Below, piece by piece: positions 54,949 to 63,161 of a DNA stretch of 64,000 nucleotides. Both the position numbers and the translations under genes were made by a program. How positions within the stretch are numbered: the stretch's first letter is position 1; every line of letters begins with the position of its first letter. The stretch covers positions 1 to 64,000 of the forward strand of contig JALQYJ010000009.1 in assembly GCA_023254175.1 (NCBI GenBank), in the 5' to 3' direction. Under the pieces are notes generated by a model. The model had not been told where the DNA came from, searched no databases, and saw nothing but the letters and a program-made list of their open reading frames with translations. This DNA comes from Runella sp. Lineage in GTDB: Bacteria > Bacteroidota > Bacteroidia > Cytophagales > Spirosomataceae.

Positions 54949-55416
54949 TTAGAAACGGAAGTGCGAGAACGCCTTGTTGGCTTCAGCCATACGGTGCGTA
55001 TCGTCTTTCTTCTTCACAGAAGCACCTTCACCTTTTGATGCCGCAACGATTTCAGCCGCCAAACGGTCGCGCATGGTTTTTTCACCGCGCAAACGAGCAT
55101 ACTTAATCATCCACTTCATACCCAAAGCAACTTTACGGTCTGGACGAACTTCGGTTGGAACTTGGAAGTTGGCACCACCTACACGGCGGCTTTTTACCTC
55201 TACCGCAGGCATTACGTTGTTCAACGCACGACGCCATACTTCAAGGCCACTTTCGTTAAGACGTTTTTCGGCAATTTCCAACGCACCGTAGAAAATTTCG
55301 TACGCTGTACTTTTTTTACCTTCCAACATCAAGTTGTTCACAAACTTGGTTACCATTACGTCCCTGTACTTAGGGTCTGGCAAGAGGTATCTTTTTTTAG
55401 GTTTTGCTTTTCTCAT
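54949..55416 (-). CDS. rpsG: 30S ribosomal protein S7
   Basis: 155 residues: [57 protein letters not shown], and a C-terminal [13 protein letters not shown]. Normal length. It binds 16S rRNA and organises the 30S head. It follows rpsL by 129 bases; no fusA comes after it, since ftsY is convergent 85 bases away. Confidence 0.97.
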   Translation of the reverse strand: MRKAKPKKRYLLPDPKYRDVMVTKFVNNLMLEGKKSTAYEIFYGALEIAEKRLNESGLEVWRRALNNVMPAVEVKSRRVGGANFQVPTEVRPDRKVALGMKWMIKYARLRGEKTMRDRLAAEIVAASKGEGASVKKKDDTHRMAEANKAFSHFRF

Positions 55417-55545
55417 TGTACTGAGTTGTTAATCAATGTAGGTTTCGTTTTTCAACTGATTCATCCCGAACTACCTTCAGGATTACTACCCTTTTATGCT
55501 ATAATGTACTATGCAAACAAAAGGACGAACGCTAACGCGTTTTAA

Positions 55546-55974
55546 TTACTTCTTCTTACCTGGTGCTGGTTTTCCACCCTTTCCTACTGGAGCTGCTTGT
55601 CCTGGTTTCGGACGTTTAGCACCATAAAGTGAGCGGCTTTGTTTACGACCGTTTACACCTGCGGTATCAAGCGCACCACGAACGATGTGGTAACGTACCC
55701 CTGGCAAGTCTTTTACACGACCACCACGCACCAATACGATTGAGTGCTCTTGGAGGTTGTGTCCTTCGCCTGGGATATAAGCGTTGACTTCCTTCATGTT
55801 TGACAAACGTACACGCGCAACTTTGCGCAAAGCCGAGTTTGGCTTCTTCGGGGTCGTAGTGTATACACGCGTACATACACCGCGACGTTGTGGGCAAGAA
55901 TCTAAGGCTGGTGACTTAGATTTCCACGTCATTTGTTCGCGTCCTTTGCGTACTAACTGTGAAATAGTTGGCAT
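55546..55974 (-). CDS. rpsL: 30S ribosomal protein S12 with C-terminal tail
   Basis: 142 residues: [45 protein letters not shown] and [24 protein letters not shown] are the normal S12 sequence, with the wild-type Lys at the streptomycin site (TPKKPNSA). The last about 18 residues (a G/P/K-rich [16 protein letters not shown] tail) exceed the usual end. It is the first gene of a short rpsL-rpsG unit. Confidence 0.96.
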   Translation of the reverse strand: MPTISQLVRKGREQMTWKSKSPALDSCPQRRGVCTRVYTTTPKKPNSALRKVARVRLSNMKEVNAYIPGEGHNLQEHSIVLVRGGRVKDLPGVRYHIVRGALDTAGVNGRKQSRSLYGAKRPKPGQAAPVGKGGKPAPGKKK

Positions 55975-56096
55975 TTTATACTGTTTTTTTCAAAAATGGT
56001 TATACCACCCCAAAAATGGGAGTGCAAAAATAGAAGATTATCTTCTGATCACCAAGAATATACGCTAAGTTTTTTTAGTAAGTATTCTGGCCATCC

Positions 56097-56474
56097 CTAC
56101 TTTATTCCTTCTTTGGCTAAATCTGCGTAGCCACCACCCTGTAAATTGTAAATTAGTTTAAAACCCGACTCCTTTAGAATTTGTGATGCCTTCGTGCTAC
56201 GCCCTCCTACTGCACAATAGACAAAAACGGGTTTGTTTTTGTCTAGTTTTTGTACTTGCTCCTTGAATGCGGGGTCGTTGTAATTAATACATTTCGACGA
56301 CGCTATTTTACCTGCATTCCACTCATTAGGAGTACGTACATCCAACAATTGAGCATTGGGAGTGGTTTTTAGCTTTTGAATAAAATCTTTAGGAGCTAAA
56401 TTTTCTTGCGCCTGCGACGACGTGCTTCCACAAAAAGCAATAACCAATGTAAAGGCAGTAATTAGAATTTTCAT
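56097..56474 (-). CDS. Exported single-domain rhodanese
   Basis: 125 residues with a signal peptide ending about QAQ (23). Rhodanese domain: LLDVRTPNEWNAGKI, and the active-site loop YCAVGGRSTKA with catalytic C87. It can carry sulfane sulfur in the periplasm. It starts 12 bases after the TSUP permease stop, so it is co-transcribed with it. Confidence 0.88.
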   Translation of the reverse strand: MKILITAFTLVIAFCGSTSSQAQENLAPKDFIQKLKTTPNAQLLDVRTPNEWNAGKIASSKCINYNDPAFKEQVQKLDKNKPVFVYCAVGGRSTKASQILKESGFKLIYNLQGGGYADLAKEGIK

Positions 56475-56486
56475 GTTTGAAAATAG

Positions 56487-57291
56487 TTATGATAACAATA
56501 ATTCTTTGACTAAAATGTAAAAGCCCATCACAAGTACAAAATAACCAAAAATAGGCTTTAATTTATCCCCACTGATTTTGCGAGCAAGCGAACTCCCAAT
56601 GAGAATACCAATGACGGCAATGGTAGAAAAGTGAACAAGAAAAGGCCAATTGATGAGCGAATGCAGCTCATAGTCACGCCAAAAGCCTGTAAGTGAGTTG
56701 GTTGCAATAATAACCAACGACGTTCCTACGGCCTGTTGCATCGGAAGTCGTGCCATCAAAACCAGTGCTGGAATGATTAAAAACTCTCCTCCTGCCCCCA
56801 AAAGCCCCGTAATTGCCCCTACCATAAGCCCTTTTACAAATAAGCTAAACCAATGCCTATATCCTTCTGAGGTAGAGGTATCAGGAGATGTGTCTGCTTG
56901 ACTTCGAATCATTGAGGTGGATGAGGCAACCATCAATACTGCAAAAAGAACCAATAAAAAGCTCGAACGGCCCAAAGTGAAAGTACCAAATGAGAGAATC
57001 GAGTCAGGGACTAGGGGAAGCAAAAAAGTACGGATCAAAAAAACGCTTAGTACCGACGGAATGCCAAACACAATGGTCATAGGCCAATGAATATGACCTG
57101 CGCCTGCCCGTACCGTAGCGCCGACTAAACTTGTCAGCCCTACGACAAAGAGTGAATACGTAGTGGCAATAAGCGGCTCGATACCAAACAAATACACCAA
57201 AACAGGAACCGTAAGAATCCCCCCCCCCACTACCGACAAGCCCCAAACAAAGCCCCATTAAAAGTGCCCCAACGTAGCCAACTATTTCCAT
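56487..57291 (-). CDS. TSUP (TauE/SafE) family permease, frame broken at a G10 tract
   Basis: Inner-membrane transporter family for sulfite or organosulfonate export. From the ATG at 57291 the sequence reads MEIVGYVGALLMGLCLGLVGSGGG and then goes out of frame at a run of ten G (57219-57228 in window coordinates). The frame that continues, ILTVPVLVYLFGIEPLIATTYSLFVVGLTSLVGA, follows if the run were nine. The downstream frame can be opened only with an artificial TTG inside the tract (250 residues). The body has about seven to eight hydrophobic helices. Either a slippage-controlled gene or a base-call error. Confidence 0.8.
57219..57228 (-). repeat. G10 homopolymer in the TSUP gene
   Basis: Ten consecutive C on the plus strand, ten G on the coding strand, 64 to 73 bases inside the permease reading frame. 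A one-base loss would restore the frame. Confidence 0.85.
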
Positions 57292-57339
57292 AAAAGAAGC
57301 ACAGCCAATGTAAATGTGCAATGCCTGTGCTTTACAAAC

Positions 57340-57993
57340 TTACAGCAACTTTTCTTCTAATGCCAATTTTACAAGCTCGGCAGCATTGTGTACCTGTAGG
57401 CGTCGCATCATATTGGCGCGGTGATTGTCAACCGTACGCACACTTAGGTCAAGTCGGTCGGCAATTTGACGACTACTCATTCCTTCTACCAATAAGCGTA
57501 ATACTTCTTTTTCTTTCTTGGAAAGCAATGTTTTTCTTGACTCTGCAACTCTTTCTACTTTCTGTACTTGCGACAAATATCCATTGACAATCACGGCAGC
57601 CACCGCTGGATTAAAGTATTTTTCACCGTCTTTGACCGTGTGTAATGCCGATAAAATCTCTTCTCGGGTAGCGTCCTTAAGTAAGTAACCGTAGGCTCCC
57701 GCTTCTACGGATTTTAGAATGTAGGCATCGTCGTTGTGCATTGATAAAATCACGGGGCGGATTGAGTTATTTTGCTTTACTACCTTACCCACCAATTCGA
57801 TTCCAGACATGCCTGGCATTGAGATATCTATGAGCATGATTTGAGGCTTCAAATAGGCGATTTTTTCGAGAGCTTCTTCTCCATTTGAGGCTTCGCCAAT
57901 TACCTCAATTTCGTCCGTACTTTCCAAAATTGACCGCAGGCCGTTTCGAACAATGGTGTGGTCATCTACGAGTACTACTTGAATTTTTTTCAT
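57340..57993 (-). CDS. NarL/FixJ-type response regulator
   Basis: 217 residues. Receiver domain with VDDHTIVRNGL at the acidic pocket (D10, D11), phosphoacceptor D56 (LIDISMPGMSG), T-loop near 85 and K near 105. A LuxR-type HTH at about 150-210 (LSKKEKEVLRLLVEGMSSRQIADRLDLSVRTVDNHRANMMRRL). It starts 4 bases after the kinase stop, so they form a two-component pair. Likely regulates the permease/rhodanese genes downstream, 48 bases away. Confidence 0.93.
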   Translation of the reverse strand: MKKIQVVLVDDHTIVRNGLRSILESTDEIEVIGEASNGEEALEKIAYLKPQIMLIDISMPGMSGIELVGKVVKQNNSIRPVILSMHNDDAYILKSVEAGAYGYLLKDATREEILSALHTVKDGEKYFNPAVAAVIVNGYLSQVQKVERVAESRKTLLSKKEKEVLRLLVEGMSSRQIADRLDLSVRTVDNHRANMMRRLQVHNAAELVKLALEEKLL

Positions 57994-57997
57994 GTTG

Positions 57998-59437
57998 TTA
58001 GTTTTGATGAGGAATAGTTACGGTGATTTCGGTCCCTTGACCTACTATCGATTGAATCTTTATTTTACCGTCGAGCAAGCGAGTTCGTTCTTGAAGGTTT
58101 GTCAGCCCGTGCGAAGGAACAAGTGTTTTCGATGTTTTTTTTGTGTTGCGGAAGCCTCGGCCATTGTCTTTGATTCTCAATAAAATATCTTTTTCTTGCC
58201 GCATCAATTGCACGTTTATTTCAGTCGCTTGGGCATATTTTACAGCATTGTGAATGGCTTCTTGGGCAATACGATAGAGACCTATTTCGATATGAGGCTC
58301 AAAACGTTCGTCTTTCAGATTTGAATTAAACACCAAAGGGGCACCCGTATTTCGCACTGTCGAATCTACCAATTGTTTGAGCGCAAGTTTTATCCCAAAA
58401 TCGTTGAGGACTGTCGGCATCAGGTTGTTCGAAATCCCTCTCACTTCTTGAATCGTCTGTCCAACCAACTGACCCAGATTTGTCACCTTTTGGCGGTCTA
58501 GCTCGGAAGTTTTTCCGCCATTTATAAGGCTCTCCGTCATCATTTTCAAACCCGTCAACATTTGCCCAACCCCATCGTGCAATTCTTTTGAAAGGCGACG
58601 GCGCTCTTCTTCCTGACCTTGCAATAATGCCGCTGTATGTATTTTTTGCTCTTTCAGCTCTTGCCGATGGCGAACCTGGGTTGCTTCCAATAATTCTGCC
58701 TGAGTAGCGCGAAGTTCCTGATAGGCCTTCTGAAGCTCTTGGTTAGCTTGATGGACTTTTTCTCGGGTTTCGATGAGTTGGAAGACTGTTTGAGCAAGTT
58801 TTCGAACCGCAGGGCGGAAAATAAAGAGTCCTTCTATCAATAAAACCCCCAGTGTAAACACCAATAGCCAGCCTTCAATTCGGCTCAAAGACGTCACTTT
58901 GGCTTTAGCCTCTTGGTCATATTGAAAAACGATTTGGTTCATTTTTTGCAAAAAAACCAACTCATGAGCAAAAATTGCTCTGAGATGTACGTCCAATAGC
59001 GTTTTCTGAGTGGGTACCTCTAACTGAGCAATAATTGCGTGGGCATTTTGGGCAATGGCTTGAAAATGAGGCTCAATATCTGTAAACATCGCTTGAACGG
59101 TATCGCTGTTGGCCGATGTCGTTTTAATATCTCTAAGATTCCCCGTTTTTAATTGGTCGTGGTGATCTTCCCAATCGTGTAGTACTTTTTTCAGTTCAGC
59201 AAGATGTACGTTTTTATCCGCCAGATCAGGGCGTTGAGTTAAAACCAGAACACTTTTAGCAATGAGTTGGCTCTGAAAACGCTGACGCCCACCAAAATTG
59301 ACTAACCACGAATCATGGAGCCCTCTTTGTAATGTAGTTTGTACCAATAATTGTCCCAGTATCGTCAGAAAAGCAACCAACGATAAAGCCATAATGTATA
59401 GCCGAGTAAAGCGTTTTGGTAAACGTAATGGCATCAT
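57998..59437 (-). CDS. NarX-like sensor histidine kinase
   Basis: 479 residues. First membrane helix at about 12-33, an extracytoplasmic region to about 190, second helix at about 190-208, a coiled coil (about 220-270), then HisKA_3 with ERRRLSKELHDGVGQMLTGLKMM and HATPase with AVKYAQATEINV and GHGRGFR-type glycine box (KDNGRGF). Just after the first helix is VNFGGRQRFQSQLIAK (46-61), which resembles the P-box that binds nitrate or nitrite in NarX (GRQRMLSQ). The true ligand here is unknown. First gene of the operon. Confidence 0.9.
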   Translation of the reverse strand: MMPLRLPKRFTRLYIMALSLVAFLTILGQLLVQTTLQRGLHDSWLVNFGGRQRFQSQLIAKSVLVLTQRPDLADKNVHLAELKKVLHDWEDHHDQLKTGNLRDIKTTSANSDTVQAMFTDIEPHFQAIAQNAHAIIAQLEVPTQKTLLDVHLRAIFAHELVFLQKMNQIVFQYDQEAKAKVTSLSRIEGWLLVFTLGVLLIEGLFIFRPAVRKLAQTVFQLIETREKVHQANQELQKAYQELRATQAELLEATQVRHRQELKEQKIHTAALLQGQEEERRRLSKELHDGVGQMLTGLKMMTESLINGGKTSELDRQKVTNLGQLVGQTIQEVRGISNNLMPTVLNDFGIKLALKQLVDSTVRNTGAPLVFNSNLKDERFEPHIEIGLYRIAQEAIHNAVKYAQATEINVQLMRQEKDILLRIKDNGRGFRNTKKTSKTLVPSHGLTNLQERTRLLDGKIKIQSIVGQGTEITVTIPHQN

Positions 59438-59899
59438 TTCCCCTAGTATATTTACTTAAATTTAAACGAGGTTGACTTCCAACTTAAGCCGTATTCCAAT
59501 ATCCCACTTAGTTAAACTTTCTTATAATAATAAAATAATTAATCAATTATTTTAAAAATCAATTTTTATCATTTTTTCGAATTTAAAAATTAAAATAGGT
59601 GTTTTTTAAATTAAATTTTCGCAAAAATATAATTTTACAACTGTTTTTTACTTAAAAACAATACTTACTTTTAAAATATTTACATTTTTATCAAAATAAA
59701 TCCACCAAACAAAATCTTGGCAAAATAATATTTCAAGAAATCACTTCTAAAATACTAAATCCTCTAATGAGATACCCTTCATTTAAGTAATCACCATATT
59801 ATTAATTGTCACTTTATGCTCCAAGAAGAGAAGCTAGGTTGAACGGTAGGTTCGGGCTGAGATTGGCTTTTTTATAAACAATCAATCCTTCCCATCACC
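59438..59899. other. AT-rich intergenic region
   Basis: 462 bp between divergent genes. The part at about 59500-59760 is strongly AT-rich with A/T runs and no convincing frame. No exact TAnnTTTG promoter was found. It probably carries promoters for both neighbours. Confidence 0.5.
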
Positions 59900-61057
59900 A
59901 TGAACCGTCTTTTTGTATTTCTACTTATCGGAATGTACTGTCAGTTGGCGTTTGGACAAACCGCTCCCGAACTATGTCAGGGGGGGTATTTTACAGAGCC
60001 CCAAGGCAAAGAATTTTTAGCAAATCACGTCCCTTCTTCCAAAAAGGAGTGGGAAAACCGCGCCGCCCAAATTCGTAATCGCATTTTAGAAGGGGGAGAA
60101 CTCAAAAACCTTCCTCCACGTCCGAAGTCTAAACCCATCGTCCATAGTCGACGTGAGCTAAATGGCTATAGCGTAGAAAATGTGGCATTTGAGAGCGTAG
60201 AAGGTTATTACGTTACGGGTAATTTATACAAGCCGCTCCAACAAAAAGGGCCTTTTGCAGCCGTACTTTGTCCTCATGGGCATACCCAAAATGCCGACGC
60301 CCGTTTTTTGGAAGCCATGCAATTTCGTTGCGCTAATTTGGCCCGTATGGGGGCTATCGTTTTTGCCTACGATATGCTAGGCTACAGCGATGCCCAACAA
60401 TGCCAACACAAACTTCCGAAAGCGTTTAAACTCCAGGCTCTCAACAGCATTCGGGCATTGGATTTTTTGCTTGACCAACCTGACGTAGATAAAAATCGGG
60501 TGGGTGTAACGGGTGAATCAGGTGGCGGTACTCAAACCTTCATGCTCACCGCCCTCGACCCACGCATTAAAGTATCTGTTCCTGTTGTGATGGTTTCGGC
60601 ACATTTTTTTGGGGGATGCACCTGCGAAAGTGGAATGCCTGTGCATAAAAAAGGGGGATTTCAGACCAATAACGTAGAAATTGCCGCTCTGGCAGCCCCT
60701 CGCCCACTGCTCATTGTTTCAGATGGTGCCGACTGGACCAAAAACAATCCTGTGGTCGAGTACCCCCATTTGCAGAAAATTTATGGTCTTTATAATAAAA
60801 CAGATTTAGTAGAAAATGTGCATTTACCTACCGAAAAACATGACTACGGCCCTTCAAAAAGAGCCGCAGCCTATCGTTTTCTGGCAAAACACCTACGCTT
60901 AGATAGTTCGAAAGTGACAAAAGCTGATGGTAGCATCGACGAAAGCAACGCGCAACTGCTCGACCGAAAATTGTTGGAAGTATTTAACGCTGAACATCCT
61001 CGCCCCACCAACGCCGCCATTGGCGACGAGGCTGTTACGGCCTTACTCAATTGGTAA
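59900..61057 (+). CDS. Exported alpha/beta hydrolase, acetylxylan-esterase-like
   Basis: 385 residues with a signal peptide (about 1-20, LAFGQ). The nucleophile elbow is GESGGG (VGVTGESGGGTQTF near 203), with an HGHTQ oxyanion stretch (CPHGHTQNAD) and the catalytic His in the C-terminal EKHDYGPSKR. Resembles carbohydrate esterase family members with a dienelactone-hydrolase fold. Convergent with the next gene by 4 bases. Confidence 0.8.
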   Translation: MNRLFVFLLIGMYCQLAFGQTAPELCQGGYFTEPQGKEFLANHVPSSKKEWENRAAQIRNRILEGGELKNLPPRPKSKPIVHSRRELNGYSVENVAFESVEGYYVTGNLYKPLQQKGPFAAVLCPHGHTQNADARFLEAMQFRCANLARMGAIVFAYDMLGYSDAQQCQHKLPKAFKLQALNSIRALDFLLDQPDVDKNRVGVTGESGGGTQTFMLTALDPRIKVSVPVVMVSAHFFGGCTCESGMPVHKKGGFQTNNVEIAALAAPRPLLIVSDGADWTKNNPVVEYPHLQKIYGLYNKTDLVENVHLPTEKHDYGPSKRAAAYRFLAKHLRLDSSKVTKADGSIDESNAQLLDRKLLEVFNAEHPRPTNAAIGDEAVTALLNW

Positions 61058-61061
61058 ACGG

Positions 61062-61871
61062 TTATTGTTCCACCGCTTTGATGCTGTAATTTTTGGTAAA
61101 CTGCCACAACAACGCTGGAGCAAAACGTTTGAGGTACGTTCCGAGGGTTTCCATAAAGCCCGCAATGACGACTTCCCGTTTCCCAGCTTTAAAAGCCGCG
61201 ACCATTTTTCGAGCACATACGTCTGCAGGAATCCCTTTGGCTTGGTTTTCGTCCATCTTACCAAAGGGTTTTCCGTCTTTTCCAATGGCGTTATACGAAA
61301 TATTGGTCTTGATATACCCAGGGCACACAATCGTTACCTGTACCCCTTCACGCCATACTTCGCCACGCAATGAATCAAAAAAACCTTGAATGGCATGTTT
61401 GGAAGCGCTATAAAAGGTACGAAACGCCGTGCCTATTTTACCACTTACGCTACTCGTTACCAATATTCCTCCTGATTTTTGCACCAACAAATGAGGTAAC
61501 ACTTCACGGGTAAGTAAGATGACATTGGTAAAGTTGGTATCCATCAATCGGGTAAAATCAGCAGGGGCGATGTCCAAAAATTTTTCCCGCTGACTTACTC
61601 CTGCGTTGGGTACCAGCACGTCGATACGGCCGAACTGCGCTAGGACACTCTGAGTTTTCGCCGCAAACTCCTCAGGGCGAAGCATATCTATCGGCAGTGT
61701 CATCACCGCATCTCCTGGCAAAGATAACTCCTGTTTGACCCGCTCTAATTCTTCTAATCGCCGCGCTGAAAGAACCAATTTAGCACCTTCTTTGGCAAAT
61801 TCATGGGCCAATGCTTCACCAATGCCTGACGAAGCCCCAGTTATCCAAACAACTTTATTGGTTAGGTTCAT
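61062..61871 (-). CDS. Short-chain dehydrogenase/reductase
   Basis: 269 residues: TGASSGIGEALAHEFAKEGA near 10, PNAG near 90, TSSVSGKIG then YSASK near 155-159, and a membrane-leaning C-terminal end. A DltE/DHRS7-like SDR; substrate unknown. It stands alone. Confidence 0.85.
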   Translation of the reverse strand: MNLTNKVVWITGASSGIGEALAHEFAKEGAKLVLSARRLEELERVKQELSLPGDAVMTLPIDMLRPEEFAAKTQSVLAQFGRIDVLVPNAGVSQREKFLDIAPADFTRLMDTNFTNVILLTREVLPHLLVQKSGGILVTSSVSGKIGTAFRTFYSASKHAIQGFFDSLRGEVWREGVQVTIVCPGYIKTNISYNAIGKDGKPFGKMDENQAKGIPADVCARKMVAAFKAGKREVVIAGFMETLGTYLKRFAPALLWQFTKNYSIKAVEQ

Positions 61872-62039
61872 TTATAATCGGTTTTTTGTTTAGAATTTCT
61901 TATCCTGCTAACGACAGGACGCATCCATTTCCTGTTTTTACTTGTCGGGTTGTGAGCAACCTGTCCCACATTTGCCTAAATTTAGTTTTTTCGCAATATC
62001 GTGCATTTTTACACGTTAATTTCACCAAATAACATTTTT

Positions 62040-63020
62040 ATGATCAGCCTGCGTTTGTGCATTCCTTTTTTCTTGATTTTCGTTCTTCCTCACGCTCGCG
62101 CCCAGCATTTTGCCTTGAGTCGTCTTTTTTACCCCAATGCTACGCTACGAGCCGACTTAATGGCGGATGCCGACATGGGTAACAATCAGCGCTATGGCCT
62201 TACTCGAACCTCGTTCAATGCCATCATTCCACTTCGAAGTGAAGTTGATGTGGCCTTTAGTCTTCGTAAAAAATTGGATTTACGGGCAAGGCACTTTTTA
62301 ATGTTGGCCAATGCCTCTCAACTCAACCCAAGCATCAATAGTACCATCACTCCCGACAACGGCTATAAAACGTTTTCGGCGGGGGTATTGATGCTCCAAG
62401 CCAGCCTCCGCGACCGCCTTTGGATTTACGGCGGCGGCCTTGGTCTAACCGAATCTAACGAGACATTTTTTACCCCTCAGCCCTTCTTTTGGGGCGGTGG
62501 CGCACGAATGCGGATTCTAGGAGTCCATACCCAAATCGCTTACGGAACGGTGTTAATTTATAACCAAAAAATTCGCTTTGTGCCCGTTTTTGGAATCAAC
62601 AAACGTCTAAGCAAACAATGGCGCGTATCGGCGTTGCTCCCTTTCCGTGCCGATGCCAATTACCGTTTCAACGAATGGTTTAACATCGACATGATTGGTG
62701 CATTTGACGGTTACAGCGGTGGTTTTCAGCAAGTCACTAATGTCGAAAAAATGCTCCGCCGTAGCAATTACCAGCACATAAAATTCTCGGTTGCGGCCAA
62801 TGCCCATTTATTTACAGTTTTCAACGTATCGCTAGAAGCAGGGCTAGGAACTTTCCGCCAAATCCGCACCTTCAATGCCGCCCGCCAAAACCTCGGAACC
62901 CAGAACCCCAACATTGCCCCATTTATTGGAGCCAGTGTGCGTTATATTTCAAGTAAATCAAAACTTTCGTCGCAGTTTACCAGAAAGTTAGGATTTGGAG
63001 AGTCTGGTATCAATTGGTAA
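62040..63020 (+). CDS. Outer-membrane beta-barrel protein (DUF6268-like)
   Basis: The frame begins at 62001, but the ATG at 62040 (MISLRLCIPFFLIFVLPHARAQ) gives the signal peptide, 326 residues. The rest alternates polar and aromatic residues as in small outer-membrane barrels (RTSFNAIIPLRSEVDVAFSLRKK, YGGGLGLTESN, IAYGTVLIYNQKIRFVPVFGINKRLSKQW). The DUF6268 label is from recollection. Function unknown. Confidence 0.65.
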   Translation: MISLRLCIPFFLIFVLPHARAQHFALSRLFYPNATLRADLMADADMGNNQRYGLTRTSFNAIIPLRSEVDVAFSLRKKLDLRARHFLMLANASQLNPSINSTITPDNGYKTFSAGVLMLQASLRDRLWIYGGGLGLTESNETFFTPQPFFWGGGARMRILGVHTQIAYGTVLIYNQKIRFVPVFGINKRLSKQWRVSALLPFRADANYRFNEWFNIDMIGAFDGYSGGFQQVTNVEKMLRRSNYQHIKFSVAANAHLFTVFNVSLEAGLGTFRQIRTFNAARQNLGTQNPNIAPFIGASVRYISSKSKLSSQFTRKLGFGESGINW

Positions 63021-63095
63021 AGTTAGCGTACGAAATCGAAAGTCAGCCCTCAAAAACTGCTTTTTTTATGGACTAACGCATATAATAATCCTTTC

Positions 63096-63161
63096 TTCAT
63101 CAGGAGTTAACATACTTGTCTTTCTTTTGCAATTAGTTTCAACCAAACCTCTCCTGATGAA
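63096..63161. promoter_or_regulatory. Inverted repeat that pairs with the start codon of the next gene
   Basis: TTCATCAGGAG (63096-63106) is the exact reverse complement of CTCCTGATGAA (63151-63161), which contains the ATG at 63157. The 44-base loop separates them. In mRNA the hairpin would hide the start. Confidence 0.4.

Noticed and set aside
59500-59760. AT-rich tract considered as a replication origin
   Set aside because: No dnaA, no recognisable DnaA-box cluster and no iterons nearby.
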